NCBI GenBank assembly: GCA_963749675.1
Contig: CAVVNT010000009.1
Location: 29,578 to 93,577 of the forward strand
DNA from: Roseitranquillus sp963749675
Lineage (GTDB): Bacteria; Pseudomonadota; Alphaproteobacteria; Rhodobacterales; Rhodobacteraceae
Direction: 5' to 3'
Length of the DNA stretch: 64,000 nucleotides
This document shows, piece by piece, positions 10,115-18,828 of this stretch. The translations under genes and the position numbers were made by a program. Position 1 is the stretch's first letter. Each line of letters begins with the position of its first letter. The notes under the pieces are model-generated. The model worked only from the letters and a program-made list of their open reading frames with translations, was not told the origin of the DNA and did not search any database.

Positions 10115-11019
10115 CCCACGCAATCCAGGGCGTCCACTGCGCCGCCGCCACCCCCGTCACGCCCGAGGGTCAGCCCGACCTGCCGCTTTTCGCCGCCCAT
10201 TGCCGCGCGCTGCTGGACGAAGGCTGCCACGGCATCGCCATGCTCGGCACCACCGGCGAGGCCAACAGCTTCGGCCTGAGCCAGCGCATGGCCCTCCTCG
10301 AAGCCGCCATCGACGGCGGCACCCCCGCCGAAGACCTGCTCCCCGGCACCTCCGGCCCGTCCGTCGCCGACACCGTCGCGCTGACCTCCCACGCCGTCCA
10401 GGCCGGGACCAAGGGCGTCGTCCTGCTGCCGCCGTACTACTACAAGGACGTCAGCGACGAGGGGCTCTTCCGCTTCTACGCCCGCGTGATCGAGGCCGTC
10501 TGCCGACGACCGCCTGCGCGTCGTCCTCTACCACATCCCCCAGGTCACGCATGGTTCCCGATCTCTCACGACCTGATCGACCGGCTGCTGGCCGAGTTCC
10601 CGGGCATCGTCGTCGGCATCAAGGACTCCGCCGGCAAGATCGAGAACATGCAGGCGATGTGCGAGCGTTTCCCCGACCTCGGCGTCCTCGCCGGCGCCGA
10701 CCCGCTGATGCTGCCGCTCCTGCAGGCCGGCGGCGCGGGCTGCATCACCGCCACCTCCAACCTCCGCGCCGACGCGCTCCGGGTCGTCTGGGACAACTGG
10801 CAGGACCCCGACCGCGCCCACGTCACCGAGGCCGCGCAGGACCGCATCGTCGACTGGCGCAACCTGACCAACCGCTACGTCCAGCTGCCCACCGTGAAGA
10901 CGATGCTCGCCCGCAGCCGCGGCGACGACGGCTGGCTCAACCTGATGCCGCCCCTCGTCGAACTGACGGAGGAGCAGCGCCAGGACGTCTGGACCGAGAT
11001 GGAACGGCTGGGAGGCTGA
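10111..11019 (+). CDS. Dihydrodipicolinate synthase (DapA) family lyase (apparent frameshifts)
   Basis: A Schiff-base lyase of the DHDPS/N-acetylneuraminate lyase superfamily. It shows the GTTGEANS phosphate/carboxylate loop, the VVLYHIP tyrosine segment (in the corrected frame) and the catalytic lysine in GIKDSAGK. The GTG start at 10111 overlaps the PdxA-like stop. Extra bases near 10502 and around 10550 shift the frame out and back, so the C-terminal half is in the original frame; corrected length is about 301 residues. In this operon it probably cleaves or dehydrates a 2-keto-3-deoxy sugar acid; lysine biosynthesis is unlikely given the context. Confidence 0.8.
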   Translation: MTHAIQGVHCAAATPVTPEGQPDLPLFAAHCRALLDEGCHGIAMLGTTGEANSFGLSQRMALLEAAIDGGTPAEDLLPGTSGPSVADTVALTSHAVQAGTKGVVLLPPYYYKDVSDEGLFRFYARVIEAVCRRPPARRPLPHPPGHAWFPISHDLIDRLLAEFPGIVVGIKDSAGKIENMQAMCERFPDLGVLAGADPLMLPLLQAGGAGCITATSNLRADALRVVWDNWQDPDRAHVTEAAQDRIVDWRNLTNRYVQLPTVKTMLARSRGDDGWLNLMPPLVELTEEQRQDVWTEMERLGG

Positions 11020-11023
11020 GAAG

Positions 11024-12152
11024 ATGGACGGCATCGCCCGCGCAATCACGCTGCACATGCCGAAGCGGATCGAGATCGGCTCCGGCGCCGCCGCCCGCCT
11101 CGGCGCCTGGGCCGAGGGCCACACTCGCCCCCTCGTCCTCGCCCAGCCGGTGACGGCCGCGATGGTCGACCGCCTCGGTCTTTCTGGCGAGGTCCGCGTC
11201 TTCGACCGATGTCGCGCCCGAGCCCAAGGATACCGACCTCGCCGCCGCGATCGACGTCGCCCGCGCGCCACCGCCCGGACCTCGTCATCGGCCTCGGCGG
11301 CGGCTCGGTCATGGACGTGGCCAAGCTCGTCGCCGTCCTCTGGGACAGCGAGCAGTCGCTCGACGACGTCGCCGGCCCGAACCGCGTCGCTGGCCGCAAC
11401 GCAGCGCTGGCGCAGGTCGCCACCACCGCCGGCACGGGCTCCGAAGGGCGGCATCCGCGCCCTCGTCACCGACACCCGCACCGGCATGAAGATCGCCGTC
11501 GAGAGCGCGCACATGCTCGCCGACATCGCCGTCCTCGACCCCGAGCTCACCATGACCGTCCCCCGCGCCGTCACCGCCGCGACCGGCGTCGACGCCCTCG
11601 CCCACTGCGTCGAGGCCTTCACCAACCTCAAGGCGCACCCGCTGATCGACGACTACGCCCGGATGGGCATGTCCCTCGTCGGCCGCTACCTCGCGCCGCG
11701 CCGTCGAGGACGGGTCGGACGCAGAGGCCCGAGCCGGGATGCTGCTCGCCTCGTTCTACGGCGGCATCTGCCTCGGCCCGGTCAACACCGCCGCGGGCCA
11801 TGCCGTCGCCTACCCGCTCGGCACCCGCGCCGGCCTGCCCCACGGCCTCGCCAACGCGCTGGTCTTCCCGAACGTGCTGGCGTTCAACGCCCCGGCCTGT
11901 CCGGAAAAGACTGCCGAAGTCCTTGCCGCCCTCGGCCTCCCCGCTTCATCGGGCCCCGACGAGGTGCTGCAAGCTACGCGCGAATGGTGCGAGGGCCTCG
12001 GCATCGTGATGTCGCTCAAGGCCGCCGGCGTCACCGCCAACGACCTCCGCCCCTGGGCCGAGGAGGCGCACGGCATCCGCCGCCTGATGGACAACAACCC
12101 CCGCGACATGAGCGTCGAAGACGTCGAGGCGATCTACCGCGCCGCGCTCTGA
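11024..12152 (+). CDS. Iron-containing alcohol dehydrogenase (four apparent frameshifts)
   Basis: A group III metal-dependent alcohol dehydrogenase. Motifs seen: the NAD-binding GGGSVMDVAK, TTAGTGSE, the metal-ligand segment ATGVDALAHCVEAF, and the second histidine region LPHGLANALVFPNV. Extra bases near 11208, 11270, 11450 and 11698 each shift the frame; removing all four gives exactly 375 codons, the normal family length. It follows the DapA-like gene by 4 bp and overlaps the convergent GntR gene by 19 bp. It would oxidise or reduce an alcohol or aldehyde intermediate of the pathway. Confidence 0.82.
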
Positions 12153-12883
12153 CCCGCTCGCGGCCCCAACGCGCGGCCGTCGAACAGCCGGTCGCGCGAG
12201 CCCGTCAGATGCGCCCGCATCAGCCGCCGCGCCCGCTCGGCGTCCCCCTCGCTGATCGCGTCGCGGATCGCCCTGTGCTCCTCGAAGACGTTGCGCAGCC
12301 CGTCCATGGTCATCTTCAGCGACTGGCCGTGGAACTGCATGCCCACGGCGATATGTTCCTTCAACGCCTCCATCGCGGTCGCGAAGTAGCGGTTGTCGCT
12401 CGCCTCCGCGATGGCGGCGTGGAAGGCGAAATCCGCATCCTCCCGGTGCCGCTGCCGCATGGTCGCCTCGCGCATCGCCGCCAGCGCATCGTCGATCGCG
12501 GCCATGTCGTCGTCGTCCCGGCGCAAGGCCGCACAGGCCGCCGCTTCGGGTTCCAGCGTCAGGCGAAACTCGTAGCACTGCTCCAGCCCGGCAACGTTCT
12601 CGATTGGCCCGAAGCCCAGAGGCTGCCGCACGCCCGCCTGCCGCACGAAGCTGCCCGCGCCCCGGCGCGAGTAGATCAACCCCTGGTCGCGCAGACGCTT
12701 CAGCGCCTCGCGTATCACCGGGCGCGACACCTGGAATTCGGCGGCGAGGTCATGCTCGGTCGGAAGCCGCTCGTCCTCGGCATAGGCGCCCGACTTTATC
12801 GCGTGGCCGAGCCGGTCGAACACCACCTCGCCAAGGCTCTTGCGCCGCTCCGGCCGCCGCTTGTCCGCTCCTGCGCCTACCAT
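12134..12883 (-). CDS. GntR family transcriptional regulator, FadR subfamily (FCD domain)
   Basis: Intact 249-residue regulator. An N-terminal winged helix (LPTEHDLAAEF...SRPVIREALKRL, residues about 40-70) is followed by an all-helical FCD effector domain. The ATG at 12883 overlaps the kinase stop codon (TGATG), so the two genes are co-transcribed. It is convergent with the alcohol dehydrogenase gene. It probably senses a sugar acid or keto acid and controls the 8018-13908 gene set, including its own operon. Confidence 0.88.
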   Translation of the reverse strand: MVGAGADKRRPERRKSLGEVVFDRLGHAIKSGAYAEDERLPTEHDLAAEFQVSRPVIREALKRLRDQGLIYSRRGAGSFVRQAGVRQPLGFGPIENVAGLEQCYEFRLTLEPEAAACAALRRDDDDMAAIDDALAAMREATMRQRHREDADFAFHAAIAEASDNRYFATAMEALKEHIAVGMQFHGQSLKMTMDGLRNVFEEHRAIRDAISEGDAERARRLMRAHLTGSRDRLFDGRALGPRAGQSAAR

Positions 12884-13908
12884 CACGTTTCCGCCACGGC
12901 CGTGCCGCGCGCCAGCCGCACGAAGGCATCTGGCGCACCGAACCCGCCGGACTTGGTGACGATCGTCTGGCCGTCTGCTTTGCAACAGGCCAGCCCCGGC
13001 AGCGCCTCGCCCGAGACCGAGAGCACATCGAGGCCCAGCGCATCGAGCACGGCCTCCGCCGTCGCCCCGCCGGTCAGCAGCATCGACCGCGCCGCGCGCA
13101 GATACGGCTGCACGCCCTCGGCCAGCCCCCGCGCCACCGCCTCGCCCGTCGTCGCTCCGCCCTCGCTCGCCTGGATCAGCGTGACCGCCGCTTCCGGCGC
13201 ACCCCGTGGCACCTCCCCCGCCGGCGCCGCGATCCAAACCGCCTCCCGCATCTCCGCGATCAGCCGCTCGGCCTGCGTCAGCGTGATCGGGTCCGTCGAC
13301 CCCACGACGAAGCAGATCGGTAGGGGCAGCGCATCAAGGATGGGCGGCGGTGCCACCCCTATCGCCACCGCCAGCGCCTGCGTCAGACCGCGGGCTCCGA
13401 CCAGCACGGCGGCCTCGTCCACGTCCGCCACCGCAGCATCGAGCGCGCGCTGGTCCGGCGTGTCCGGGACCGCCGCGCCCTCCCCGAAGCGCCCGAGCGC
13501 CGACCGGACCTGCATCGGCCGGTCGACGCCGAACCCCTGCAGCGCGCCGTCGCGCACGATTCGCCCGAACTCCGGGATCGCCGGCAGTATGACGAGCCGA
13601 CGGTTCCCGAAAGCCTCCATCTCGGCGGCGATGTTTCCCTTCAACCGCGAGTCGATCTTCTTGACGCAACGCACTCCGACCGGCAGTTCCGCGAGCACCC
13701 GCTCCACCCGCGCCCGCGCCTCATCCGGCGCCACTTCGCGCGAGCGGGTCGAGACCGCGACCACCGCCGGCCCGCGTTCCAGCGCCTCCGCCAGCGCCTC
13801 CGGCCGGGTCGCCGCCACAACCCCGCCCGGCATCGCCGCGAAGGGCGCCGACGCGTCGAGCGCCCCGGTCAGGTCGTCGGCGATGATCGCGAGCGAGAGC
13901 TTGGTCAC
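12883..13908 (-). CDS. Four-carbon acid sugar kinase family protein (DUF1537)
   Basis: Intact 341-residue protein. The N-terminal domain begins IIADDLTGALD, the DUF1537 signature, and KKIDSRLKGN forms the substrate-binding segment. The C-terminal nucleotide-binding domain has LLTGGATAEAVL and ends near KSGGFG. Family members (DtnK, DenK, OtnK) phosphorylate D-threonate, D-erythronate or 2-oxo-tetronates with ATP. It is somewhat shorter than the roughly 400-residue members. With the PdxA-like enzyme it predicts breakdown of a four-carbon aldonic acid. It is the first gene of an operon with the GntR regulator. Confidence 0.85.
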   Translation of the reverse strand: MTKLSLAIIADDLTGALDASAPFAAMPGGVVAATRPEALAEALERGPAVVAVSTRSREVAPDEARARVERVLAELPVGVRCVKKIDSRLKGNIAAEMEAFGNRRLVILPAIPEFGRIVRDGALQGFGVDRPMQVRSALGRFGEGAAVPDTPDQRALDAAVADVDEAAVLVGARGLTQALAVAIGVAPPPILDALPLPICFVVGSTDPITLTQAERLIAEMREAVWIAAPAGEVPRGAPEAAVTLIQASEGGATTGEAVARGLAEGVQPYLRAARSMLLTGGATAEAVLDALGLDVLSVSGEALPGLACCKADGQTIVTKSGGFGAPDAFVRLARGTAVAET

Positions 13909-14097
13909 CAGCCGTCACCTTTATCTCGTGAAGTTGTCCTATCGTCCTGCGTTTATTGTTTTAGGTCAATGATGTCTGGCGCAAATCACATTTACATATG
14001 ACCACCGGCGCCCATCGCCGGTCGAGCCTGCGCAAATCCTTTCCACCTGGTTAACGGAAACGGAACTCGTCTTTCCTATCAGAGGCTTGCGGGAAGC

Positions 14098-14110
14098 GTC
14101 CATCGTGGAC
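14098..14110. promoter_or_regulatory. Candidate operator GTCCA-N3-TGGAC upstream of the kinase-GntR operon
   Basis: The inverted repeat GTCCA-TCG-TGGAC lies in the 220-bp gap before the kinase gene, just past the end of the SDR gene. The same half-sites with the same spacing recur at 18743-18755 before the keto-acid dehydratase gene, which argues for one regulator acting at both places. The rest of the gap (13909-14097) holds no gene and is AT-richer near 13925-14000, consistent with a promoter. Confidence 0.45.
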
Positions 14111-14128
14111 ACCCCCGGCCGGCACGCC

Positions 14129-14875
14129 TCAGTTCATGTAGGTCCCGCCGTTGGCGTTCACGGTCTCGCCGGTCACGAACCCCGAAAGGTCCGATGCCAG
14201 AAACAGCACCACCCCCGCGATCTCCTCCGCCGTCCCCAGCCGCCCCAGGGGCACACCCTGCTCCACCCGCTCGCGGTACTCCTCGGTCCACTGGCTCGAC
14301 ATGTCGGTCTCGACCGGCCCCGGACAGACTGCGTTCACCCGGATCCCGTGCGGCGCCATCTCCTGCGCCAGATGCATCGTCAGGTAGTTCACCGCCGCCT
14401 TCGACGCCCCATAGGCCGGCGCCGCGTTCTTGTGCGGCGTCTTGCCCGTCGTCGAGCTGACATTGATGATCACGCCGCTCCGCCGCTCGATCATCCCCGG
14501 CAGCACCGCCCGGCAGAAATGCAGCGTCCCCGTCAGGTTGACGTCCAGCACCCTCTGCCAGTCATTGAGCGCCATCTCCAGCGTCGAGGACCGCTTGTTG
14601 TTGATCCCGGCATTGTTTACCAGCACGTCGACCGCGCCAAATCGCTCGCCCGCCAGCCTCACCGCCGCCTCCGCCGTCGCGGCATCGGCCACGTCCCCTG
14701 CCACTACGGCAGCCCGCCTCCCCATCGCCTCGACCTCGCCCGCGAGCGCAGACAGCAGCGCCTCTTTCGTCCCATGCACCAGCGCGTCGGCACCCGCCGC
14801 GGCGAGCCTCAGCGCGATCGCCCTCCCGATCCCGCGGCTCGCTCCGGTGACGATCGCGACCTTCCCCTCGAGCAT
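14129..14875 (-). CDS. SDR family oxidoreductase (FabG-like short-chain dehydrogenase)
   Basis: Intact 248-residue classical SDR. The cofactor motif TGASRGIG is near residues 10-17, NNAGI near 87, a catalytic Ser in NVSSTTGK and the YGASK catalytic Tyr/Lys pair near 155-159; it ends with the usual glycine-rich tail (NANGGTYMN). It would interconvert a hydroxy and a keto group using NAD(P). A stand-alone FabG role is unlikely next to sugar-acid genes; a sugar or sugar-acid dehydrogenase is more probable (inference). Confidence 0.9.
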   Translation of the reverse strand: MLEGKVAIVTGASRGIGRAIALRLAAAGADALVHGTKEALLSALAGEVEAMGRRAAVVAGDVADAATAEAAVRLAGERFGAVDVLVNNAGINNKRSSTLEMALNDWQRVLDVNLTGTLHFCRAVLPGMIERRSGVIINVSSTTGKTPHKNAAPAYGASKAAVNYLTMHLAQEMAPHGIRVNAVCPGPVETDMSSQWTEEYRERVEQGVPLGRLGTAEEIAGVVLFLASDLSGFVTGETVNANGGTYMN

Positions 14876-14897
14876 GCCTCACCTCCTTCCAAGGATC

Positions 14898-15527
14898 TCA
14901 ATGCCAGGCCGGACACCCGCATGGCACGTCACGGGATGGCATCCGGTGGGCAAGGTCAATCGACGAGGGTCTGTCGCCCGACGGCGGGAGTTCGGACGCT
15001 TCGACTTCCTTGCGCCCAGAACAGCGACGGAGAGCGAAAGACCGGCGCGGCCCGACCCCGATTGCAGGCCGGCCCCTCCAGACCAGAAGCCCCGCGTACC
15101 GCGGCAGACAGAGGCTCAGCGACGGGAAGAACGTGATGATCGGCAACAGCACGATCACTATGCCGATGAACAACCGTCTCGCGCATCATCTCGACCATCG
15201 GCAGGCTGTCGAGTGCATTTATGCCGAAGAGCAGGTCTCGTATGGCAGCGCGATCATCCGCTGCATTGATTCCGCGCCGGAGTTGAAGGCCGCAATCCGG
15301 CACCTCGCCCTTTCAGCCAAGCAGCCGAGCGCCGGCCTCCGACACGGGCTTCGCCCAGGTTGATCTTGGCGGCGTCGGCGAACAGGAACCGCAAGGGGAC
15401 GAGCATGCGCGAGGAGCGCGCGAACAGCCCTGCGTTAGCGACGCGGCCATGGCAGCTGTTTCTGATGGCCGCGCGCGGCATGATCGCGTTTCCTCTAGTC
15501 CGCGGATCTCGTGTGGAACGGCCGCGT
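14898..15527. other. Gap of about 630 bp with a possible TRAP/TRAP-like permease remnant
   Basis: No intact gene is seen between the SDR and RraA genes. On the minus strand, around 15100-15180, a short hydrophobic run (LFIGIVIVLLPIITFFPSLS) followed by LCLPR resembles the C-terminus of a TRAP transporter large permease (DctM), but nothing upstream supports a full gene. The rest (14898-15090, 15300-15527) shows nothing I recognise. Treat as a deletion scar; the DctM call is weak. Confidence 0.3.
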
Positions 15528-16239
15528 TCAGCGACCGTTGGCCTCGCGCCACTTGGCGAAGGCCTGCTGGTGCTCTTCCCTGGTGCCGGGGTAGAGGCCG
15601 ATGATGCTCTCGCCCTCCTTCACCCGCTCGACAACGAAGTCCTCGTAGGCCGTCATCTCGACCGCCTCGCCCGCGACCTCGTTCGCAATGCCGGCGGGGA
15701 TCACGATGACGCAGTCGTCGTCGCCGACCAGGATGTCGCCCGGGAACACCGGCGCGTCGCCGCAGCCTACGGGTACGTTGATCTCGATCGCCTCGTGCAG
15801 CGTGAGGTTGGTCGGGCTCGACGGCCGCGCGTGATAGGCCGGGATGTCGAGCTCCCCGATCGTTGCCGCGTCGCGGAAGCCGCCGTCGGAGACGACGCCA
15901 GCGGCCCCGCGCTTCATCAGGCGGGTGATCAGGATGTCGCCAGCGCTGGCAGCGCGCGCATCCTTGCGGCTGTCCATGACCAGGATGTGGCCCTCGGGGC
16001 AGGTCTCGATCGCGACCCGCTGCGGGTGCTTCGGGATTGCGGAACTCGACCAGCTGGTTGCGGTCCTCGCGCGCCGGCATGTAGCGCAGGGTGAAGGCGG
16101 GGCCGACCATGTTGCGGCCCTTGGGCTTCACCGGGTGCACGCCCTGGATGACCTGGTTGCGCAGGCCGCGCTTGTAGAGGGCGGTCGCCAGGGTGGCGAC
16201 CGAGACCTGCATCAGCTTCTCGCGGGTGTCGGAGTGCAT
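15528..16239 (-). CDS. RraA family protein (one apparent frameshift)
   Basis: An RraA/HMG-aldolase-type protein. The start region (TLATALYKRGLRNQVIQGV) and the core GDILITRLMKRGAAGVVSDGGFRD are clear, with the conserved GGFRD motif and the GDILVGDDDCVIVIPAG segment. The frame shifts near 16030 by one extra base; corrected length is 237 codons. Family members are either RNase E regulators or 4-hydroxy-4-methyl-2-oxoglutarate-type aldolases or dehydratases. Beside a sugar-acid pathway, a keto-acid lyase role is more likely. It follows the aldehyde dehydrogenase gene by 6 bp. Confidence 0.82.
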
Positions 16240-16245
16240 CTTCGT

Positions 16246-17779
16246 TCAGTCCTTCAGGTCGTCGGGCAGAACGCCCGTGGGCATGTTCTGGTAGCAGACG
16301 GGCCGCAGGAAGCGCCGGATCGACAGCGTGCCGACCGAGGTGTGGCCGAAATTGGTCGACGCAGGATAGGGCCCGCCGTGGACCATCGTGTCGGCGACCT
16401 CGACGCCGGTCGGGAAGCCGTTGACGAGGATGCGGCCCGCCTTGCGCTCGAGGACCGGCACCAGGCGACGGGCGAGGTCGGCGTCGCCGTCGTCCATGTG
16501 CAGGGTGCAGGTGAGCTGGCCCTTCAGCGAGCGCGCCACCTTCTCCATCTCGTCGGCGTGGCGGACGCGGACGATCAGGCCGAGCGGCCCGAAGACCTCC
16601 TCGCCCAGCTCCTCGTCCTTCAGCCAGGCGTCGCCCGTCGGTCTCGTAGAGATATGGCGTCGCGTTGCGCAGATCGCAGACCGAGGTCAGGACCTCGCGC
16701 ACGCCCTCGCCCGCGGCGATCCGCTTCTGGCCCCGCCGGTAGGCGTCGGCGATGCCGCCGGTCAGCATGACCTGCGAGCCGGTATTGCCGAGCGCCGCCT
16801 TCGCCGCCTCGACGAAACGCGTCGGCGCCCTCCCCGCCCATGACGACCGCGATGCCGGGGTTGGTGCAGAACTGGCCTGCGCCCATGGTCAGCGAGCCGG
16901 CCCAGCCCTTGCCGATCTCGGCGCCGCGCGCCTTCACCGCCTCGGGCAGCAGGAACATCGGGTTGACCGAGCCCAGCTCGCCGAAGAAGGGGATCGGCTC
17001 GGGCCGCTGGGCGCAAAGATCGAAGAGCGCGCGGCCGCCGCCGAGAGAGCCGGTGAAGCCGACCGCCTTGACAAGCGGGTGCTGCACCAGCGCCTGGCCG
17101 ACTTCGCGCTTGCCGCCCTGGATCAGACTGAAGACGCCCTTCGGCATGCCGGTCTTCCCGATCGCGGCGTGGATCGCCTCGGCGACGATCTCGCCGGTAC
17201 CGGGATGGGCCGAGTGGCCCTTGACGATCACCGGGCAGCCGGCGGCGAGCGCCGCGGCGGTGTCGCCGCCCGCGGTCGAGAAGGCGAGCGGGAAGTTCGA
17301 GGCGCCGAACACCGCGACCGGGCCGATCGGGCGCTGGATCATGCGCAGGTCGGGGCGCGGCAGCGGCTCGCGGTCGGGCATCGCCTCGTCGTAGCGGCGG
17401 TCGAGGTAGTCGCCCTTGCGGATGTGGCTCGGCGAAGAGGCGCAGCTGGCTCGACCGTGCGGCCGCGCTCGCCCTGCAGGCGCGCCTCGGGCAGGCCGGT
17501 CTCGGCGCTGCCGATCTCGGTGATCTGCTCGGCACGGGCCTCGATCTCGTCGGCGATCGCCTCGAGGAAGGCGGCGCGCTCCTCGCGGGTCGAGTAGCCG
17601 TAGGTCCAGAACGCCTCCTCGGCGGCCTTCGCGGCGCGGTCGACGAGGTCGCGGGTGCCGACGCAGAACTCGTGCGGCTCGCCGGTCGCAGGTTCGGAGC
17701 GGAAGGTGGTCTCACCCGCGACCCACTCGCCGGCGATCAGGTGCTTGCCGTGGGGGGTGAACGTCGTCTTATCGAGCAT
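16246..17779 (-). CDS. Aldehyde dehydrogenase, 2,5-dioxovalerate (alpha-ketoglutarate semialdehyde) type (four apparent frameshifts)
   Basis: An NAD(P)-dependent aldehyde dehydrogenase of the alpha-ketoglutaric semialdehyde class. Motifs: FGASNFPLAFSTAGGD (the cofactor Asn), FFGELGSVNP (general-base Glu) and AGQFCTNPG (nucleophilic Cys). Extra bases near 17453, 17435, 16825 and 16640 break the frame; removing them gives 510 codons, the normal size. The start overlaps the end of the dehydratase gene by 11 bp. It should convert alpha-ketoglutarate semialdehyde to 2-oxoglutarate, the last step of the oxidative pentose route encoded here. Confidence 0.87.
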
Positions 17780-18704
17780 GCTGGAGCTCCTTGTCCTGTG
17801 TGCGTTGGGTCAGGCCGTTGGCCTGCAGGAAGTCGTCGAGCTTGGCCTGCTGCGCCTCCGTCAGCGGCCAGGCGGAGGGCGGGCGCGTCGGCCCGCAATC
17901 GTGTCCGAGCGCCAGGAGCGCCGCCTTGACGCCGGTGACGTTGGTGCCGTTCAGCTCCTCGGCGCGGATGTCCTCGAAGGCGCGCATGCCGGCGATGAGG
18001 TCGCGGGCCTTCGCGTAGTTCGAAGCCTCGAGCGCGGCGTGGATCTTCATCGACCGTTCCGGCCAGACGTTGATCAGACCGCTGGTGAAGCCGCGGGCGC
18101 CGACGGCGTAGAAGCTGGGCGCCCAGACCTCGGCGAGGCCGCCGACCCAGGTGATGCCGGGATCGCAGGCGGCGATGGCCTCGGCAAGCTTCATCGGGTT
18201 CGGCGTCGCCCACTTGACGCCCTTGACGCCCGGCAGGGCGCAGAGGTCGGCGATGCCCCTGGTGCCGATCGCGTCGTTGCGCAGGTACAGCATGATCGGC
18301 AGGCCGCCGGAGGCGTCGCTGACGGCCTTGACGTAGTCGACGGTGCCGCGCGGGGCGACGAAGGGGTCGGGCGGCTGGTGGATCATCAGCGCCGCGGCGC
18401 CGGCGTCGGCTGACGCCTTCGCGAGGCGGCAGGCGTCGCGGATGCCGCGGCCGACGCCGGCGAGGAGCGGCGCGCGGCCGTCGAGCAGGCCGGCCACCTC
18501 GCGGACCATGGTGCAGGCCTCGTCGGTGGTCAGGGCGTAGAACTCACCGGTGTTGCCGTTGACGACCGGGATGTGGACCCCGGCTGCCAAGGCGCGGTCG
18601 AGGATCGGGGCGAGGCGGTCGGGGGCGATCTCGCCCTCGGCGTCGTAGGGGGTGACGAGGATGCCGGAGATGCCCGAGAGGGCGCTGTCGAGGTCGTGGG
18701 TCAA
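17769..18704 (-). CDS. DHDPS-family 2-keto-3-deoxy-sugar-acid dehydratase (L-KDA dehydratase type)
   Basis: Intact 311-residue protein of the DapA superfamily. It has the NGNTGEFYAL loop (residues about 49-58), the catalytic Tyr in MLYLRND (Tyr140) and the Schiff-base Lys in GVKGVKWA (Lys161/164). Between an L-arabinonate-type dehydratase gene and a ketoglutarate semialdehyde dehydrogenase gene, it best fits L-2-keto-3-deoxyarabinonate dehydratase, which makes alpha-ketoglutarate semialdehyde. KdgD (5-dehydro-4-deoxyglucarate dehydratase) is the alternative; a separate KdgD is encoded at 30198-31103. Confidence 0.85.
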   Translation of the reverse strand: MTHDLDSALSGISGILVTPYDAEGEIAPDRLAPILDRALAAGVHIPVVNGNTGEFYALTTDEACTMVREVAGLLDGRAPLLAGVGRGIRDACRLAKASADAGAAALMIHQPPDPFVAPRGTVDYVKAVSDASGGLPIMLYLRNDAIGTRGIADLCALPGVKGVKWATPNPMKLAEAIAACDPGITWVGGLAEVWAPSFYAVGARGFTSGLINVWPERSMKIHAALEASNYAKARDLIAGMRAFEDIRAEELNGTNVTGVKAALLALGHDCGPTRPPSAWPLTEAQQAKLDDFLQANGLTQRTQDKELQHAR

Positions 18705-18741
18705 GGTCGTCTCTCCTGCAAGCGCTGCGGCCGCGCCGGTG

Positions 18742-18756
18742 TGTCCACGTTGGACA
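18742..18756. promoter_or_regulatory. Candidate operator TGTCCA-N3-TGGACA
   Basis: A perfect 6-3-6 inverted repeat lies 38 bp before the keto-acid dehydratase start codon, in the 124-bp gap after the IlvD/Edd gene. The half-sites match those at 14098-14110. It may allow separate control of the lower pathway genes 15528-18704. Confidence 0.5.
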
Positions 18757-18828
18757 GATCCCGCAAGCCGCTGGTAGGCTTAAATAATCTCGATGGCGTT
18801 ATCCGCATGGAAACCATTGCCCTCACGG

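Noticed and set aside
9754..11019. Extended frame suggesting a PdxA-DapA fusion
   Set aside because: It is out of frame with the PdxA-like gene before 10111; the GTG overlap with the PdxA-like stop is the natural start.
11024..13972. A very long plus-strand reading frame of about 980 codons
   Set aside because: It begins in the alcohol dehydrogenase gene and then runs antisense through the GntR and kinase genes. GC-rich codon structure keeps the opposite frame open; no domain is present in the second half.
17769..18704. Lysine-biosynthesis dihydrodipicolinate synthase (dapA)
   Set aside because: The neighbours are sugar-acid dehydratase and semialdehyde dehydrogenase genes, and the active-site segments fit the keto-deoxy-acid dehydratase branch.
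18742..18756. Possible terminator between the IlvD/Edd and dehydratase genes
   Set aside because: The stem is only 6 bp with a 3-base loop and has no T-run. An operator is the better reading.
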